A stretch of DNA of 64,000 bases from Batkoa obscura. Lineage: Eukaryota > Entomophthoromycota > Entomophthoromycetes > Entomophthorales > Batkoaceae. Positions 1-13,230 of the stretch are shown here, in pieces (within the stretch, counting starts at the first letter, position 1; every line of letters begins with the position of its first letter). The notes beneath the pieces were generated by a model. The model searched no databases. It saw only the letters and a list, made by a program, of their open reading frames with translations, and was not told the DNA's origin. The translations under genes were made by a program, and so were the position numbers. The stretch spans positions 124,001 to 188,000 of the forward strand of contig JASVEC010000051.1 in NCBI GenBank assembly GCA_030770535.1, given 5' to 3'.

Positions 1-378
1 TGATAAATAATAAAGTATATGCAAAACCTATAATTAATTAATTTATCAACTTTAAAGTAGTAAATTTGAAAATACTTTGATGTTTGGATTCATAGAGAAT
101 TGCTATAAGTCCATAAGGAATAGCTTTCAGTCCACTAGATAACCCCAAGCCAATTAAAGTAATCCGAATAAAAAAGAGGTTTGGTGATATAGACAAAAGT
201 ACTATTAAAATGGATGTTGTATAAATTGACAATCGTATAATTGTTTTAGCTCCGTATTTATCAGTTACATATCCAATGATAATTATAGCTATAGGTACCA
301 CATAATCAAAATAATTAAAATTTGATATAAGATAAACCCTCTTATCAAGGCGACTACGTGGGCCCCCACCCAGTTCTA
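1..378 (-). CDS. MFS-type transporter, partial at left edge
   Basis: This is part of a major facilitator superfamily membrane transporter; the substrate cannot be told. One exon (378 to 76) encodes a transmembrane helix followed by TDKYGAK, a version of the MFS motif A loop between helices 2 and 3, and then another helix pair. A 48-nt intron (28-75) follows, and the next exon runs off the window (27 to 1). It is a clear paralogue of the gene at 11895-13230: both share the DKYGAK loop, the SILxVLLSISPNLF helix, the IPYGL segment, and an intron at the same place and phase. The exon begins after an acceptor at 379-380, reading ELGGGPRS, which matches ELGGAPHN in the paralogue. The first exon was not found, so the true start is unknown. 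It could be a functional gene or a decayed copy. Confidence 0.6.
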
Positions 379-1091
379 CTAAAGTCTAAAAGTTCCATTA
401 ATTTGTAAGGGTTAAATTGTTGCTATATTTACATTAGTATAAAGATTGTTGATATACAGTGGTAATACGTCAATAAAACCATATAATAAGATTATTTTGA
501 AACAATTCAAATACGAAAAATGAGCTGAACCTAGTTATAGTTTTATTAAAATTTAGTTTTATATTATAGATAATACTCTTATTACCAGTTGATATTGAAC
601 CCATTTTTAAGAAAAATAGACTACAAGTAAAAAAAACACTCTAATTTATACCATATGCCAAATAAGAACACCAAATCATAAGCTTGAGTTGAAGTATCAT
701 ATACCAAGGATACATTAATTCTAAAGAATTACTCAACTTATAGCTGCGGAAAACTCTCATTTTTCGTAGAAATCAAGAAATTAGCCTTATGATAGTTTAT
801 TACAGTCATGATTATTACTTTCCTTGATATTCGGTAAAAAGACATCGGATATTTTTATCAAATACCAAAAAAATCAAAAATTCTAATTGTAATTAGATGA
901 TATAAGTTTTAAGATGCAACAAATTAAAAAACCTTGAAATTCCTATTCATTAAGAATTTTTTCAATATAGAACGAGAGGACGGTGTAAAGATTATAGACA
1001 AAGATGATCAATAATCTTTTATTACTTGAGACTTAGAGATGTAATCCGAAAGTTAGCTCTTTATACACCTGGTTTTACAATCCAAGTAAAA

Positions 1092-1197
1092 TATGGGGAT
1101 GTATTTTTGTATTTAAGAATTTTACTAACAAATTTTCCACTCAAATAGTATTTAAAAAATGGAAAAAATAATGAAGCCAAAAAAAACATCCCCGTAT
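1092..1197 (-). mobile_element. MITE copy 1 (TA-flanked, ~105 bp)
   Basis: The copy begins TATGGGGATGTATTTTTG and ends ACATCCCCGTAT. The inner half reads AATGAAGCCAAAAAA, the reverse orientation of the family. It has no coding capacity. The family is described in the findings. Confidence 0.85.
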
Positions 1198-1432
1198 GAT
1201 TGATTTTTTATTTAGTGTTCTCTCGAACTTCAATTATAATTGTATATAGAATTCATTTGATCCTATTAAATTTGCTTTTAAAACCCCATAATTAAATATT
1301 TTACTATTTATAAAATTACTTTGATAATGGATAAAAGATTTATATAGCAGCATATTTGAAAGTACTTGATAATTAATAGTTGAATATACATGAAAGTATA
1401 ATTTTTTCGAAGATAATATTATAAATTACCAT

Positions 1433-1535
1433 ATGAGGATGTATTTTTGTTTTTTAAGAACTTTATTATCAATACTTTTGCTCCTTTTGATAAATGCTTT
1501 TGAACATATAGTTTAATGTTTTGAAGCCATAATTA
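1433..1535 (-). mobile_element. MITE copy 2 (diverged)
   Basis: The left end ATGAGGATGTATTTTTG and an inner GAAGCCATA are recognisable, but the middle has drifted. This is an older or decayed copy of the same 105-bp family. Confidence 0.5.
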
Positions 1536-1621
1536 GCTTACTGTTTTATTAAACTTATGAATTAGTTACAATAAAGCCTAAACTTAAACCTTTATTAATA
1601 AAAATAAATTTCAAAAAAAAA

Positions 1622-1733
1622 TACTTGGGGCTGTTTTTTTGGCTTCATTACTTTTTCTATCTTTTTAGGCGCTATTTAAGCGGAGAATTTGTTAGTAAAA
1701 TTTTAAATATAAAAATACATCTCCACTTAACTT
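1622..1733 (+). mobile_element. MITE copy 3
   Basis: The copy reads TTGGGGCTGTTTTTTTGG, then GGCTTCATTACTTTTT, GCGCTATTTAAGCGG, GTTAGTAAAATT and an end resembling ACATCTCCA. It is in forward orientation, with slightly eroded ends. Confidence 0.75.
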
Positions 1734-2946
1734 ATTCATTAATCACAATATTGCTTTAATAATAAATGCTTTAAAATACAATTTGAAATTGATAATATCA
1801 TAGGAAGCTATAAATCAAGCTAATTGATTAGGTTTTGTTTTCGAAATCAATTTAAAATTATCTAATGATATAAGAATAATAAAAGAAATTATTAATTTTA
1901 AAATTTTGATCTAAAACTGTAATTGTTTCAGTATTTAAACCCAGTCATAAAACCAGCATTCAATTCTAGCAACTTGGAATATTGAGTCATAAAATGAATA
2001 TTAAATTAATATTAATAAATAAACTATTGATTACAAAAATATGAATTTACATATCATAATCTCAAATTTTATACAATTATCAATAATAAGATTAAATATT
2101 ATTGATATAATAAGCTATTATTCAATATTTTTAACATGTCAGTTCTAATTTCTCAGTAAGCATTTGAAAAAAAACAGTAGAAATTCAACCTTAAATTAAA
2201 AATTAATTTTTATTTAACAAATTTAATAAAACTTTAATTTGACTTTTGCCACAAACATAATATAAATCCCAAGTTCACCCTTACCAGCATTTTATTAAAA
2301 TATCCTGAGCAGCATCTATTTGATAAATATTTAATTAAAATGCTAGCTATGTGTTCAAAGGAGTTTTAATTATCCTTATTTGATAGGCGTGGGTTCAGAA
2401 GTTAACTTTTTAATTGTCAAAGTTACTATGGAAAATTAAAGAAAGTTACCCTATTATTTACGTCTCGACTCAGTGTGAAGTTATTAGAATGGATTTAATT
2501 ATAAATGCAACACAAACTTGAGTTTTAATTTTAACTTACCGTTTTGAGATAATTTTGTAGAAAAATGTCGTAGAGATCGAAATTTTATTTTACGTAAAAT
2601 ATCAAGAATGTTATCTTTTTCATATACTTGATTGGTTTAATGTAATCACAGGCCAATCAGTATAATCTCATGATTTCTGTTAGTACTATCTTTTGTCACC
2701 CACCCATTAAAAAATTACTTTCGATCTAAGAGTGAAGATCGAAATTAGTATGTTCAGGATCTCAATTTTCTCAATGGAAAAGTTAGAAAGAGATTCAACC
2801 TCTAAAAAGATGGGGTGAAAAAAGCAACTGAAAAAAGTATAAAAAATAATAATATAAATAGGACCTCTTAAACTTCCAATTCAATTTAAATACTTTCTAT
2901 TTTAAAACTAGTTGGCTCTACTATTATTCCTAATTTATTATATAAC

Positions 2947-3435
2947 ATGTCGTCTTTGACCTTTCAATCCAACTCTAATACTATAATTAATGAAGACATT
3001 CCTGAATCTAAAGAATTTCAAGAAGATTTTTCAAGTTATCAATCTTTAAGACTGACCCAAGCCATCATGGGAGCTCTTTATTACTTATTTTTTATTTTCT
3101 ACGAACTTAACTTTAGTACCGAAAATAGCAATATGACCTTATTATTTTCCTTAGTTTCCTTTATTGTTGCTTTATTATTAGGAGACTTACATGTAGCTTA
3201 TAAAGCTATGCCAAGTGTTTATATGTCAGCTCAAATATTTCCTGGCTCTTTGGAGTGCATCTCGTTAGCCATCTCGGTAGCTTGGATGGTTCACTCTTTA
3301 ACTTGGTTACAATGCTCAGTTGTTTTGATAAATACAAATCTTGAAGCCAGCTTTTTAGCTATCTACATAACTAAGTTTTTAACAACGATATCTTTACTTA
3401 ATTGGATCTCATGGACCTTTTCATTTATCTTTTAA
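2947..3435 (+). CDS. Small four-helix membrane protein, unknown function
   Basis: An intronless reading frame of 162 residues starts at an ATG. The first 30-35 residues are polar and acidic. Four hydrophobic stretches follow, at roughly residues 37-55, 63-80, 95-118 and 122-160, so it is an integral membrane protein with a short cytosolic N-terminus. The overall shape resembles small MARVEL-like tetraspan proteins, but no signature supports a family. An aromatic segment near residue 110 (AWMVHSLTWLQ) is notable. TATAAA-like strings lie about 90-110 bp upstream, and the flanks are A/T-rich and gene-free. I do not recognise the protein; the coding assignment rests on length, codon use and the clean start and stop. 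Confidence 0.6.
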   Translation: MSSLTFQSNSNTIINEDIPESKEFQEDFSSYQSLRLTQAIMGALYYLFFIFYELNFSTENSNMTLLFSLVSFIVALLLGDLHVAYKAMPSVYMSAQIFPGSLECISLAISVAWMVHSLTWLQCSVVLINTNLEASFLAIYITKFLTTISLLNWISWTFSFIF

Positions 3436-4655
3436 TAAGTTTTTTACTTTGTGTATTTTAATAAAATTGATTTTTTGCTATTAAATGATTTCTTTGTTAA
3501 TTTTTATTTTGAAAATTAATAATGAGCTGAGTTTGAAATTAAGGTTTTATTTGAACTAAAGTAAGTGAAATAAAAGGTTTTAGTTTTAAACCTGATTGGC
3601 TAAAGATGATATAATAAAAATACGAAATATTTGAATAAGAGTTTAATTTGGTAGAAAAAGAGCCCCCTAAAAAAGTTGGAGCAGCTTATGATTTTAAATG
3701 ATGTTTTATAGCATAGTTAGTAGGGTTTATTATTCAATTTGCATCATTTTTAAAATATGAAATATTATGGAGTAAAGTTTTCAATACAAATATAGCTATA
3801 AAAATAAACACTGTTATTTAATATTTTCTAACATCCTTAGTTTTAAGTCCAAATATTAAAATCAGATAAATTAATCTTTTTTTCAACACAACCAAAAATA
3901 TACACTTTTAAAAAGTAGTAATAAGATAAATCAAGATTATATTAGTAAACAAAATGAATTAAAAAAATTGTATATTTCATTTATATCTATAATTTGATAA
4001 TACATGCTATTAATCCTATGGCCTTATTGCATACTTATCAATACTATACTCTTAAACAACATTCATAAGTTCGGGCAAATTATATAATCTACTATTTATG
4101 ATATTATTGATGTTACTTATTAAGTCACAAATAATCTTTAGTGACAGCCCAGCTAATTTAGTAGCTAATCACATATTGCCATTAAATAGGACTAAATAAA
4201 AATATAATTCAATAATTAATCTAAAATAACTATCCATTTAAGAAATATTACAAACATAATAACAGCCCAGTCAAAAACTTTTCATAAATTTTTAAGCGAA
4301 ATTTTGATTTATTGCTTTTGTAATTTAATACTAGTCTTTTTGAACTGATTGCACTGGTTATGTTTTGTTAATCATAGAATCGCTTCGTTATATATATATT
4401 TCATATCTCTATTATCCTTATTGCTTTTTATTTATGCCTCCATATAGTATTTAATATTAAAATATTATCTATAAAATAATTAAATCTAAAAAAATATTAG
4501 CAATTACCTAAAAATATCCATAAATTCTCGTTTAAAATTGTCTATATACTTTAATATTTTGCGATTAACTTATTTTAGACTGATTTATTGATTCCTTTTT
4601 ATGTTACAGTCCAGATTAGCATAAGGTCAAAAAATATAAATATTGCAATAGCAAA
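3436..4655. other. Intergenic, nothing recognised
   Basis: This is A/T-rich sequence with scattered stops in all frames. It holds the 3' flanks of the tetraspan protein and of RPS14, which face each other. No repeat or RNA signature was seen. Confidence 0.5.
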
Positions 4656-5426
<771 letters not shown>

Positions 5427-6456
5427 TATGTTTTAGTGATGGATGGATAAGATACCAAAAGGGTTAACTACACTTATTAGGTAGGCTAAGAGAAGGTTTT
5501 CTTTTTTTGAATTGTTAGCTTTATCAAAATTAGCGTTTGTTGAATCCCATTCGCTTATTTTGTCCTTTTTTGGCATAAGAAATTGATAGTTTTGTTCAAT
5601 TTCAATCATTTTGAAACAATTTCAATTTTTATGATGCTTAATTGGCTCTTATTTAATGTAAAAATATCACATATTAGTATTTTAATATATATCAACTATA
5701 TCTAAATAATAAAGTATATTCAACTAATGTATAATAGCATTAGTTTTTAGCATCGTTATTTTAATAAACTCTTTGATTATAACTCACCGTCTTTTTATTA
5801 AATTTATTATTCAATTTTCATAATGTTATCAGCTTGAATAAAGAGTTACTTTTAATTTTTACAACATTTATTGTAATTATTACACTAATATCTATTTAAT
5901 ATTATAATATAAATTAAGTTAAACTCAGTGATATATAACTATTCAACTGGTACCTTTGACAAAAATGATATTACTGTTCATTTTATATAGCAATATATTA
6001 GCTATTATGACATATATTGGTTTTATTATGGAGAAGTTAATAATTTTGAAAAAATACTCATTTGAGTACTATTTTAGTTAATACATTTTTAGTACATTAA
6101 TATTAGAAACATCACTTTTAAAAAAAGATAATTGTTAATTTTATTATTTTATTATTTTATTACTTTATTATTTTATTATCTTATTATCTTATTATGTGAT
6201 AATAACATCAAATAATTTATAGTAGCTTTTAATATAACACGGTTATAAAATAAACAAAGCTAAAAACACCCTTCTAAAAAAAGCACGATTTTATTACTCA
6301 ATAATAGTTAAAGTATTTTCAAAGCTGTTTAAATGCATATATACTAGTCATTTAAATAACTTGATAAATAATAGTTATACGATTAAAATTAAACTAACTA
6401 AATATATTAGCGACATATTAGAAAAATTTAATACATATAAAATAAATACTCAAAAT
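5427..6456. other. Intergenic with (TTATT)n tract
   Basis: This should include the RPS14 promoter (right of 5426) and the ATG7 3' flank. A pentanucleotide-type tract lies at 6138-6195. No gene was seen. Confidence 0.5.
6138..6195. repeat. TTATT-type microsatellite
   Basis: Successive TATTT/TTATT units with C or G interruptions run for about 58 bp. This is a simple-sequence tract. Confidence 0.8.
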
Positions 6457-8812
6457 TTAAAATTCATCATTTTCATCAAGGTCATCGTCTGAACCAGACC
6501 AAGTAAGGGTATCAAGAAGTGATCCTTGGATCCCAGTTATTTCTTGCAATATTTGAGAGTTATTAAATACTTTAAATAAAAACTCAATCCCATTTTTATT
6601 ATAAGCTTCAACAACCTTAAATGATATTAATTAAAATAAAGTTATATTTTAGCATAAACTTACATATTTAGAGCATCCTGTACATCTATCAAAAGGTGTA
6701 CCATAAGTAAGAATCTGTTTATAGTTAGCTAAATATCCATTAATTCGATGAGGAATTGTAGTAGCCAATCGATTGTTAACCTCTCCATTATTAGTCTCAT
6801 CGCTTTTATTAAAATCTGGTGGTAAAGCTAACCCACTTAATAAAGAATTAAATAAAGCTTAAAAAATAAATTAAAATGCTACTGTTGAGGATGTTGCAGA
6901 ATTGAAACTAATAATTCAACAGCATTTGCAGCGGCTATAGGTGCCAATCCAGGCCTTGTAACTGTACATTGCTCATCTAAGGACCTATCGGTAATAGACT
7001 AAAAAATAATTAGGACTAAAATATATATAGAAAATATAACTACATCACGGGGTGCAACAACGTCACTGCAAAAATAGCACGATAAAGTGTTTTCGTTATT
7101 ATTGTCTTTCATACCATGTCTCAATACAGTGTAAGAATCAAACCCTAAAGCTGCATTAATCAATAGTTTATTATGTTTGTTTGCCAACATAGTTGGGAGC
7201 CATCTAGACTCTCTAGAATCTGTCAGCATAAAAATTGCATCATTGTCTTTAATTAAGCTCTCAAGTAATTCGACTTGTTCTATTACTTCTTTTTCTTCTA
7301 CTTGGGTTACCACATGCCCAGGCATTGGTATATCAATTTTATACCCTTTAGCGTTCTATTATTTAAAGAGTTAGTATTATCTCGCTTTCGTAATAATTTT
7401 GTCACTTACAACTTCCGGATAAATTAACTTGAGGTTTTCAGCAGCTGTGGTAGCCTTTTCTTTCCCACCATTTATACAATCTTCAAATTTAAATAAAGGT
7501 TGTCGAACTGGATTTGAAAAAGATACCTTGCCATTATCAACAAAAGTGATATTATTTACATTCCATGCCTATAATAGTATAATTATAAATGTATCTTATA
7601 AATAACTATTATAATTTACCAATAAATTCAAAGCAACATGATTGCCTAACGTACCCGACCCCAACAATAAGCATTTACAGCTTCTAATAATATCTAAATT
7701 GATGTTTGGCTCTGCATTCCATTTCATCAATTTTAAATTTAAACTGACAGAAGCAGTAGCTTGAGATAAAGGGTTCATGTTTGAATTTAAATTAACCTTT
7801 TTAATTTGAAATCTATTATTCTCCCATCCTTTTAGTTTAATGTCTTTAACATTGGTAATATTGGTAATGTTTAGCTGGATTGCGTTACTCCATTTTTGAA
7901 TCTTGGAATTGTTTTGTCTCCTTATTCGTAATACATCAACCTGTTTAATTCCTTTGATACCTAAATAAATCAGTAAATTATTTAGTAAATAACTTGGCTT
8001 TTCATTTTCAAAAGAAGGGTCTATAAAGCCAATATATCTTTTAGTACTACTGCTATCATTTAAATAAACTTCTTTAAGTTCGCTAATATCCGAAATTTTA
8101 ATATTGTTCTTGCTATCATTTAGGAATATGAAAAAAGGAGAAAACTGGTTTGTAGAATTATTACTATTATACATTACATTGATGTGTTCTTGAATTATAT
8201 TAGTCTAAACGATAATTAAATAAAACGATAAAACTCGAACTAAAAAATACCTCTTCATCATCAAATAAATTGTCCATAGTTTGAATACTACGAATAGAAG
8301 CTAAAGCTTGGTTTTCCAAGCATAATATAGGAAATAAAAATTGATAATAAAATTCATATTTCTTTAAATCCGGATAACAAAATAAATAAACTGGGTTTAA
8401 CAATAATATGTTGTTAAGGATCTCCTCACTTGAAATGTCTTTTATTACCTATTAAATATATTAATTAACTTCAATTTGAATTTACTTAATTTACTTTATC
8501 TAAAACTTTCTTTTCCATTTCTTTAATCTCCATTTCCATAAACTCCTTCTTTTTATTAAATATTTTCAAGCGTGTTATCAATGTAGTACAGCCAACCGTA
8601 TTACTCAATGGGAGAAAAGCTTTTTCATTAACTGAACAAAAGGGTGCCATCTTATTTTTAAATTGATTTAAAATTTGTGCGTGAATGGTAATAATTTCTT
8701 CATTTAGCTTATACTCTTCTAATTTTTTCTCTCTTAATATATACCAAAAATTGATATCGATAGCTGATTTATAGCTCATGAAACTTAGCTCTTTTCCTTC
8801 TGAAGTTTCCAT
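6457..8812 (-). CDS. ATG7: Ubiquitin-like modifier-activating E1 enzyme ATG7
   Basis: Atg7 activates Atg8 and Atg12 by adenylation and thioester formation and hands them to Atg3 and Atg10; it is essential for autophagosome formation. Eight exons joined by seven introns of about 45-50 nt give roughly 675 residues. The N-terminal domain shows [17 protein letters not shown] and the [11 protein letters not shown] segment. The adenylation domain has the nucleotide-binding [17 protein letters not shown] and [17 protein letters not shown]. The catalytic cysteine sits in [16 protein letters not shown], followed by the zinc-site CTGCSKY and an acidic C-terminal tail ([13 protein letters not shown]). 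Near 6858-6904 the correct acceptor is the second AAG, since the nearer one opens a stop codon. The start [11 protein letters not shown] is the only in-frame ATG at the N-terminal domain. All key residues are present, so the gene looks functional. Confidence 0.95.
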
Positions 8813-9323
8813 TTTGTATTATTTCTGTGCTTGTTTAAATAACAAGCTTTTGTTAATTAGCGAATATTTGGAATTAATACTCATTTCTAAACTGCATAAA
8901 AATGCGGGCTATCTATTGATTGGAGAGACAACAAATGAAAAGAATATAGTATAAATAATTACAAATAAAAAGTACCACAAAAAGTATTATTAGTATAGCG
9001 TTAGATAAATAAGTTGTTTGTTTTTAAGGTTAGATAAGTTCCTTTAATCTATACATTTATTGATATTGATTTTTAGCCTAAAATACTATTATTAAAACAA
9101 AAGAATGCTTTAATTATATAAATTAAACGAATATTATTAGCATAAAGTATAGCAAAACTTATAATAGAATATATTTATTTACTATCAATCTATATTACAC
9201 AGATAACTATGAACATAAAAATCTATAAGGGACAATAAAAAGTGAAATAAATAATAATAAACTTAAACATAGTATAACATCATCTATATTAATTTACTAC
9301 TATTCTATAGTTCTATCTCATAA
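8813..9323. other. Intergenic between ATG7 and DBP3
   Basis: The 5' side of ATG7 faces the 3' end of DBP3. The sequence is A/T-rich with no further gene or repeat recognised. Confidence 0.5.
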
Positions 9324-11009
9324 TCAATCAAACACAATTTTAGTAGGTTTAGCATTCTCGTCGATGTCTTTAAAGAAAGCACCATATGCTTTATGTTCCT
9401 TCTTTTTAACTGTAGTACCAAACTTTAATAAATTTTCTGGTACATCTTGATTTGCTGATTTCAATACATTAATTAATGCTCCAGAATGCTGTTTATCATG
9501 AGCCGTAAAAAAGGTATGTGAAATTCCTTTATTCCCTGCTCTACCTGTACGTCCAATACGATGTACATAATCATCAATGGTTAATGGAAAAGTGTAATTA
9601 ATTACATATTCTACTTTAGGAATATCTAACCCTCTTGCTGCTACATCAGTAGCAATTAATAATGGACAAGTACCATCCTTAAATCTGGCTAAAGCTTCGG
9701 TTCTTTGGTTTTGACTTAAATCACCTTGAATAGCCTAAGTAGAATTAAGTTAAAAAACTAATAAATCAATAAACTAAGTTAATTACCGCAACTTTGTATC
9801 CTTTATAACGTAAACTTTGTTCAACACGTACTGCTTCTTTTTTATATAAAACAAATACTAAAACTCGATTTTCTCTACTTTTGTGATAGTTTCGAAGTAT
9901 TTCAATCAACTTTCTATCTTTTGCAAATGGATCATCTAATACTTCAACAATTTGAGTAACATTATGCGATACTGCTAAATCTTCAGAACCGATTGTAACA
10001 TGGATGGGCTTACTTAAAAATTCATTAGCCAACTTACGAATAGTTTCTGGCCAAGTAGCGGACAACATAACGGTTTGTCTTCTACTATGGATCTTTGAAA
10101 TTAAACTACGGATAGCTGGTTCAAACCCAAAGTCCAACATTCTATCAGCTTCATCTAAGACTAAATAGTTTACTTGACTTATATCGCAACTATTGTCTTC
10201 AATTAAATCTAACAATCTTCCTGGGGTAGCTATAATGATTTGTACTCCTTTCTTTAAATCTCTTCTTTGGCTATCTTTTGGTACACCTCCATAAATACAA
10301 GTACTTCTAATACCAAACATCTGCCCTACCTTTTCACAAATTTCATAAGATTGCATAGCTAACTCTCTAGTTGGAGCTAAAATCAGGACAGTTGGTAGCT
10401 TTGACTTCATCTTCCCAGTTCTTTTGATGTGCATAAGCGCTGGCAAAGTAAAAGCTAATGTTTTACCAGAACTAATAAATGAAAATAAATAAAAAATTAT
10501 GACTTTTTTACAATAATTACTTACCCAGTTTGAGCAATACCAACTACATCTCTATTATTCAAAATAATTGGCCAGCATGAGCTTTGAATTGGGGTTGGTT
10601 CTTTAAAATTTTTACAATATTCTAAAATTTCAGAAGAAAAACCAGCATAATTGAATTTTAGAATTGGTTTATAATCTTTATCCCCATTATAAGTAATACT
10701 ATTCTTTTCACGGAACTTTTGAATATCATCGGTACTTAATTTACTTGTTTCTTCGTGCTCAACATAAGTACCACTTTCATTACTGTTGTTATTAGCCTTG
10801 GCTTCAATCTCACTACTTTTTTCTTTCTTTGCTTTTTTGTCTAATTCTGAGTTACTATCATTTTCTTTATCACTCTCTTCTTCTACTTTGCGTTTGTTTT
10901 CTTTCTTTTCTTTTTTAGCTTTATTTTTCTTTTCTTTTTTGCTTTTATCTTTTTTGCCCTCTACCTCATTCTTCACCTTTTTATCTAATTTTTTATCCTC
11001 AATTGCCAT
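9324..11009 (-). CDS. DBP3: DEAD-box RNA helicase, Dbp3-type
   Basis: This is an ATP-dependent RNA helicase of the Dbp3 group, nucleolar and used in 60S pre-rRNA processing in yeast. Three exons, with introns near 9736-9787 and 10474-10525, give about 527 residues. The first ~90 residues are a Lys/Glu-rich tail ([16 protein letters not shown]), typical of nucleolar targeting. Helicase motifs follow in order: Q motif EPTPIQ, AQTGSGKT (split by intron 1 between the two Gly codons), [20 protein letters not shown], then [12 protein letters not shown] and [10 protein letters not shown]. The protein ends KPTKIVFD, close to the yeast Dbp3 C-terminus. The start [11 protein letters not shown] is the first ATG after an A/T-rich leader. 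Dbp2/DDX5-like relatives share the core, but the charged N-tail and short C-end favour Dbp3. Confidence 0.93.
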
Positions 11010-11894
11010 ACTTGATCTTTAATTGTATTAACAAGGAATAGTCGAAGTTCCCAAAGTTATTTTTATATTCAGCTTTTTTGGGGTTCTTGTTAATTTAAAG
11101 GTGTCTTATTGGTTGTTTTTAAATTTTAAATTTGATGGTTGAGAATTAATATAAAATTAATGCCTTGATTGCTTAAGATTTTAAAAATTGAAAAATGAAA
11201 AATTAATTTTCAAATAACATTATATTTACTACACTAAATTGGTGTTAAAAAAGACTTTTGTGTTTATAAACAAATTATATTGAAGAATTCAATTATATAC
11301 GATAATTGAAGTGCTTTTGTTTTAAGTTTCAATTTATTAGAATAGGGAATAACTTTAGAATGTGAAAAATTGTTTTTCAAAATTAATTGAAATCTAGTTA
11401 AATGATATAAAAAGACTTTAATTTTCCGAAAGTAGTATTAGATAAAAAATACAATTTTCTTATTTCAGCTCTAACCTGAGCTAAAGAACCATGTGGTCCA
11501 AGGAATGACGATACAGTGGCAATCAAGGGTGAAGGTAAGTTGATGCCAAGGGAAGTTAACTAAGTGTTTAGCTTAGTATAGTAATTTGATACATGTAAAA
11601 TAAAACAACCTTTCTATTTTGATTTATTCTATTTTTCTTAAAATGACTTCAATGATAACTAGTAATAATAGAATATAATAGAATATAATAGAATATAATA
11701 GAATATAATAGAATATAATAGAATATAAAGTTTTAACAAACCACAACTAGATTCCTCTTACTTTCCAGATTTAAGTTATTTAAAAATACTTTTATTATAT
11801 GGCCTTGTTAAAGCGTTTAAACTATTTATTGAAACTCTTCATAGAATTGTAAACCTAATGATAACTCAATTCTATAAACTAATAAAATTATTAG
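11010..11894. other. Intergenic/5' region of MFS gene with decamer repeat
   Basis: The left part is the DBP3 promoter. A GC-richer patch at about 11467-11534 looks like a possible first exon: an ATG at 11505 starts ten codons that end at a GTAAGT donor in the phase needed by the next exon. This is weak. The 10-bp tandem repeat at 11671-11728 would then lie in the intron. Confidence 0.35.
11671..11728 (+). repeat. 10-bp tandem repeat GAATATAATA
   Basis: Nearly six head-to-tail copies of GAATATAATA occur with no mismatches in the full units. Confidence 0.95.
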
Positions 11895-13230
11895 GCTTTA
11901 ATCGAGTTGGGGGGCGCTCCACATAATTGGCATGAAATGTACCTCTACATTATGTCAAGTTTTAATTATTTTAAATATATGATACCTATAGCTATAATTT
12001 TTGTTAGCTATTTGACTGATAAATACGGAGCCAAAAAAACTGTACCTTCATCAATTTATGCAGCATCTATCTTAGTAGTACTTTTATCCATATCACCAAA
12101 TCTTTTTTCTATTCGTGTTATTTTACTTAATCTAGGTTTATCTAATGGATTAGAGACTATTCCTTATGGGCTTATATCAATTATTTATCAATCAAAATAT
12201 CAAAGTATATATATTTATCATATGGAGATTATTGTATTAATTAATTATAGGTTTTGCATATACACTATTATTCTTTAGTAACTTGTTTACCTATTCATTA
12301 TGGTATGTTATAAGTTTATTTTTTGGGTCTTACAGAAATCAAATCCCAAATTGGTTTACTCTTAAATTAATATTCCTTCAATATCCTTTATTATTTCCAG
12401 CTTTATGCAATGCCATTATATTTATGATACTTGGTTATTGTTCTAATTCTTTATTATTACCTTCGGAGGATAAATTAGATACTACTTCACTTCTAACTGA
12501 AAGTGACGAAACTCAAACATTAGTTAATGATATGGATAACAATAATTACGATTCTATTAATTCGTCCCAAAATGTTCTATATTATTACTTTGCACTTAAA
12601 TTACTTACTAAAAAAACTTCACTTTTAATTATTTCATATATATTGAATCAATTTTTAATTGTGAATCTGATGACAAGTTTCCCAGCATGGTATATGGTTG
12701 ACACCAAAATGGGTGACTTAGGTATAACCTTTGAAGGCCCTTTTCCCACCTTACTTCTTTTTGTAGTAGGAACTTTGCTTTTAAGTTATCTTTATTTACC
12801 CACTATTTTAAACAAATTTAATTCAAGCTATATTTATAATATTACTTACAGTATAATTGTCATTGAATTTATTTGTATGATTGTAATCAATTTTTTACAG
12901 TCCATTCTTCCTACTTTTCTCTTTGTTTTATTAGTTAACTTGACTTTTATATCTTTACCTGTATGCTTCTTATATTCTAATCTTTCAATAATTTTGTTAT
13001 TATCTAAAGTAAAAGATATAAATATAGGTAAATTTGCTGTGTTTGGTCTAGCATTCGGTGGTTATAGTATTCTCGATTTGATTCAAGCCTCTATTACTTT
13101 AGATTCTTTATTTGTTTACTTTAGTGCAATGAAAAATTATTATTTTAATATTTTAAATCCGTCCCTTATAATCTTGGCTGGAGCTGCTTTTTTTAATTGC
13201 TATCTTTCTAAATCTTTTTACTATAATTAA
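11895..13230 (+). CDS. MFS-type transporter (5' end unresolved)
   Basis: This is a major facilitator superfamily membrane protein with unknown substrate. Two exons are secure: 11895-12204 and 12251-13230, joined by a 46-nt GT-AG intron in phase 1 (CAA A|GT TTT). The N-terminal part has a helix ending in TDKYGAK (motif A), then helices with SILVVLLSISPNLF and IPYGLISIIYQ. A long hydrophilic loop (residues about 170-220, rich in Asp/Asn/Ser) marks the usual centre between the two six-helix halves. About six more helices follow, including the GPFPTLL and FAVFGLAFGGYSILDLIQAS segments. What precedes motif A is shorter than in normal MFS proteins, because helix 1 is missing or lies in an unrecognised exon. 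The gene is paralogous to the left-edge gene. It may be intact with a missed first exon, or 5'-degenerate. Confidence 0.7.

Larger units (their letters stand above)
379..2946. other. A/T-rich intergenic stretch with MITE copies
   Basis: No gene is recognised here. It contains three copies of the 100-bp MITE family (listed separately) and should contain the missing 5' end of the left-edge transporter. Just before the next gene there are TATAAA-like strings near 2838-2862. Confidence 0.6.
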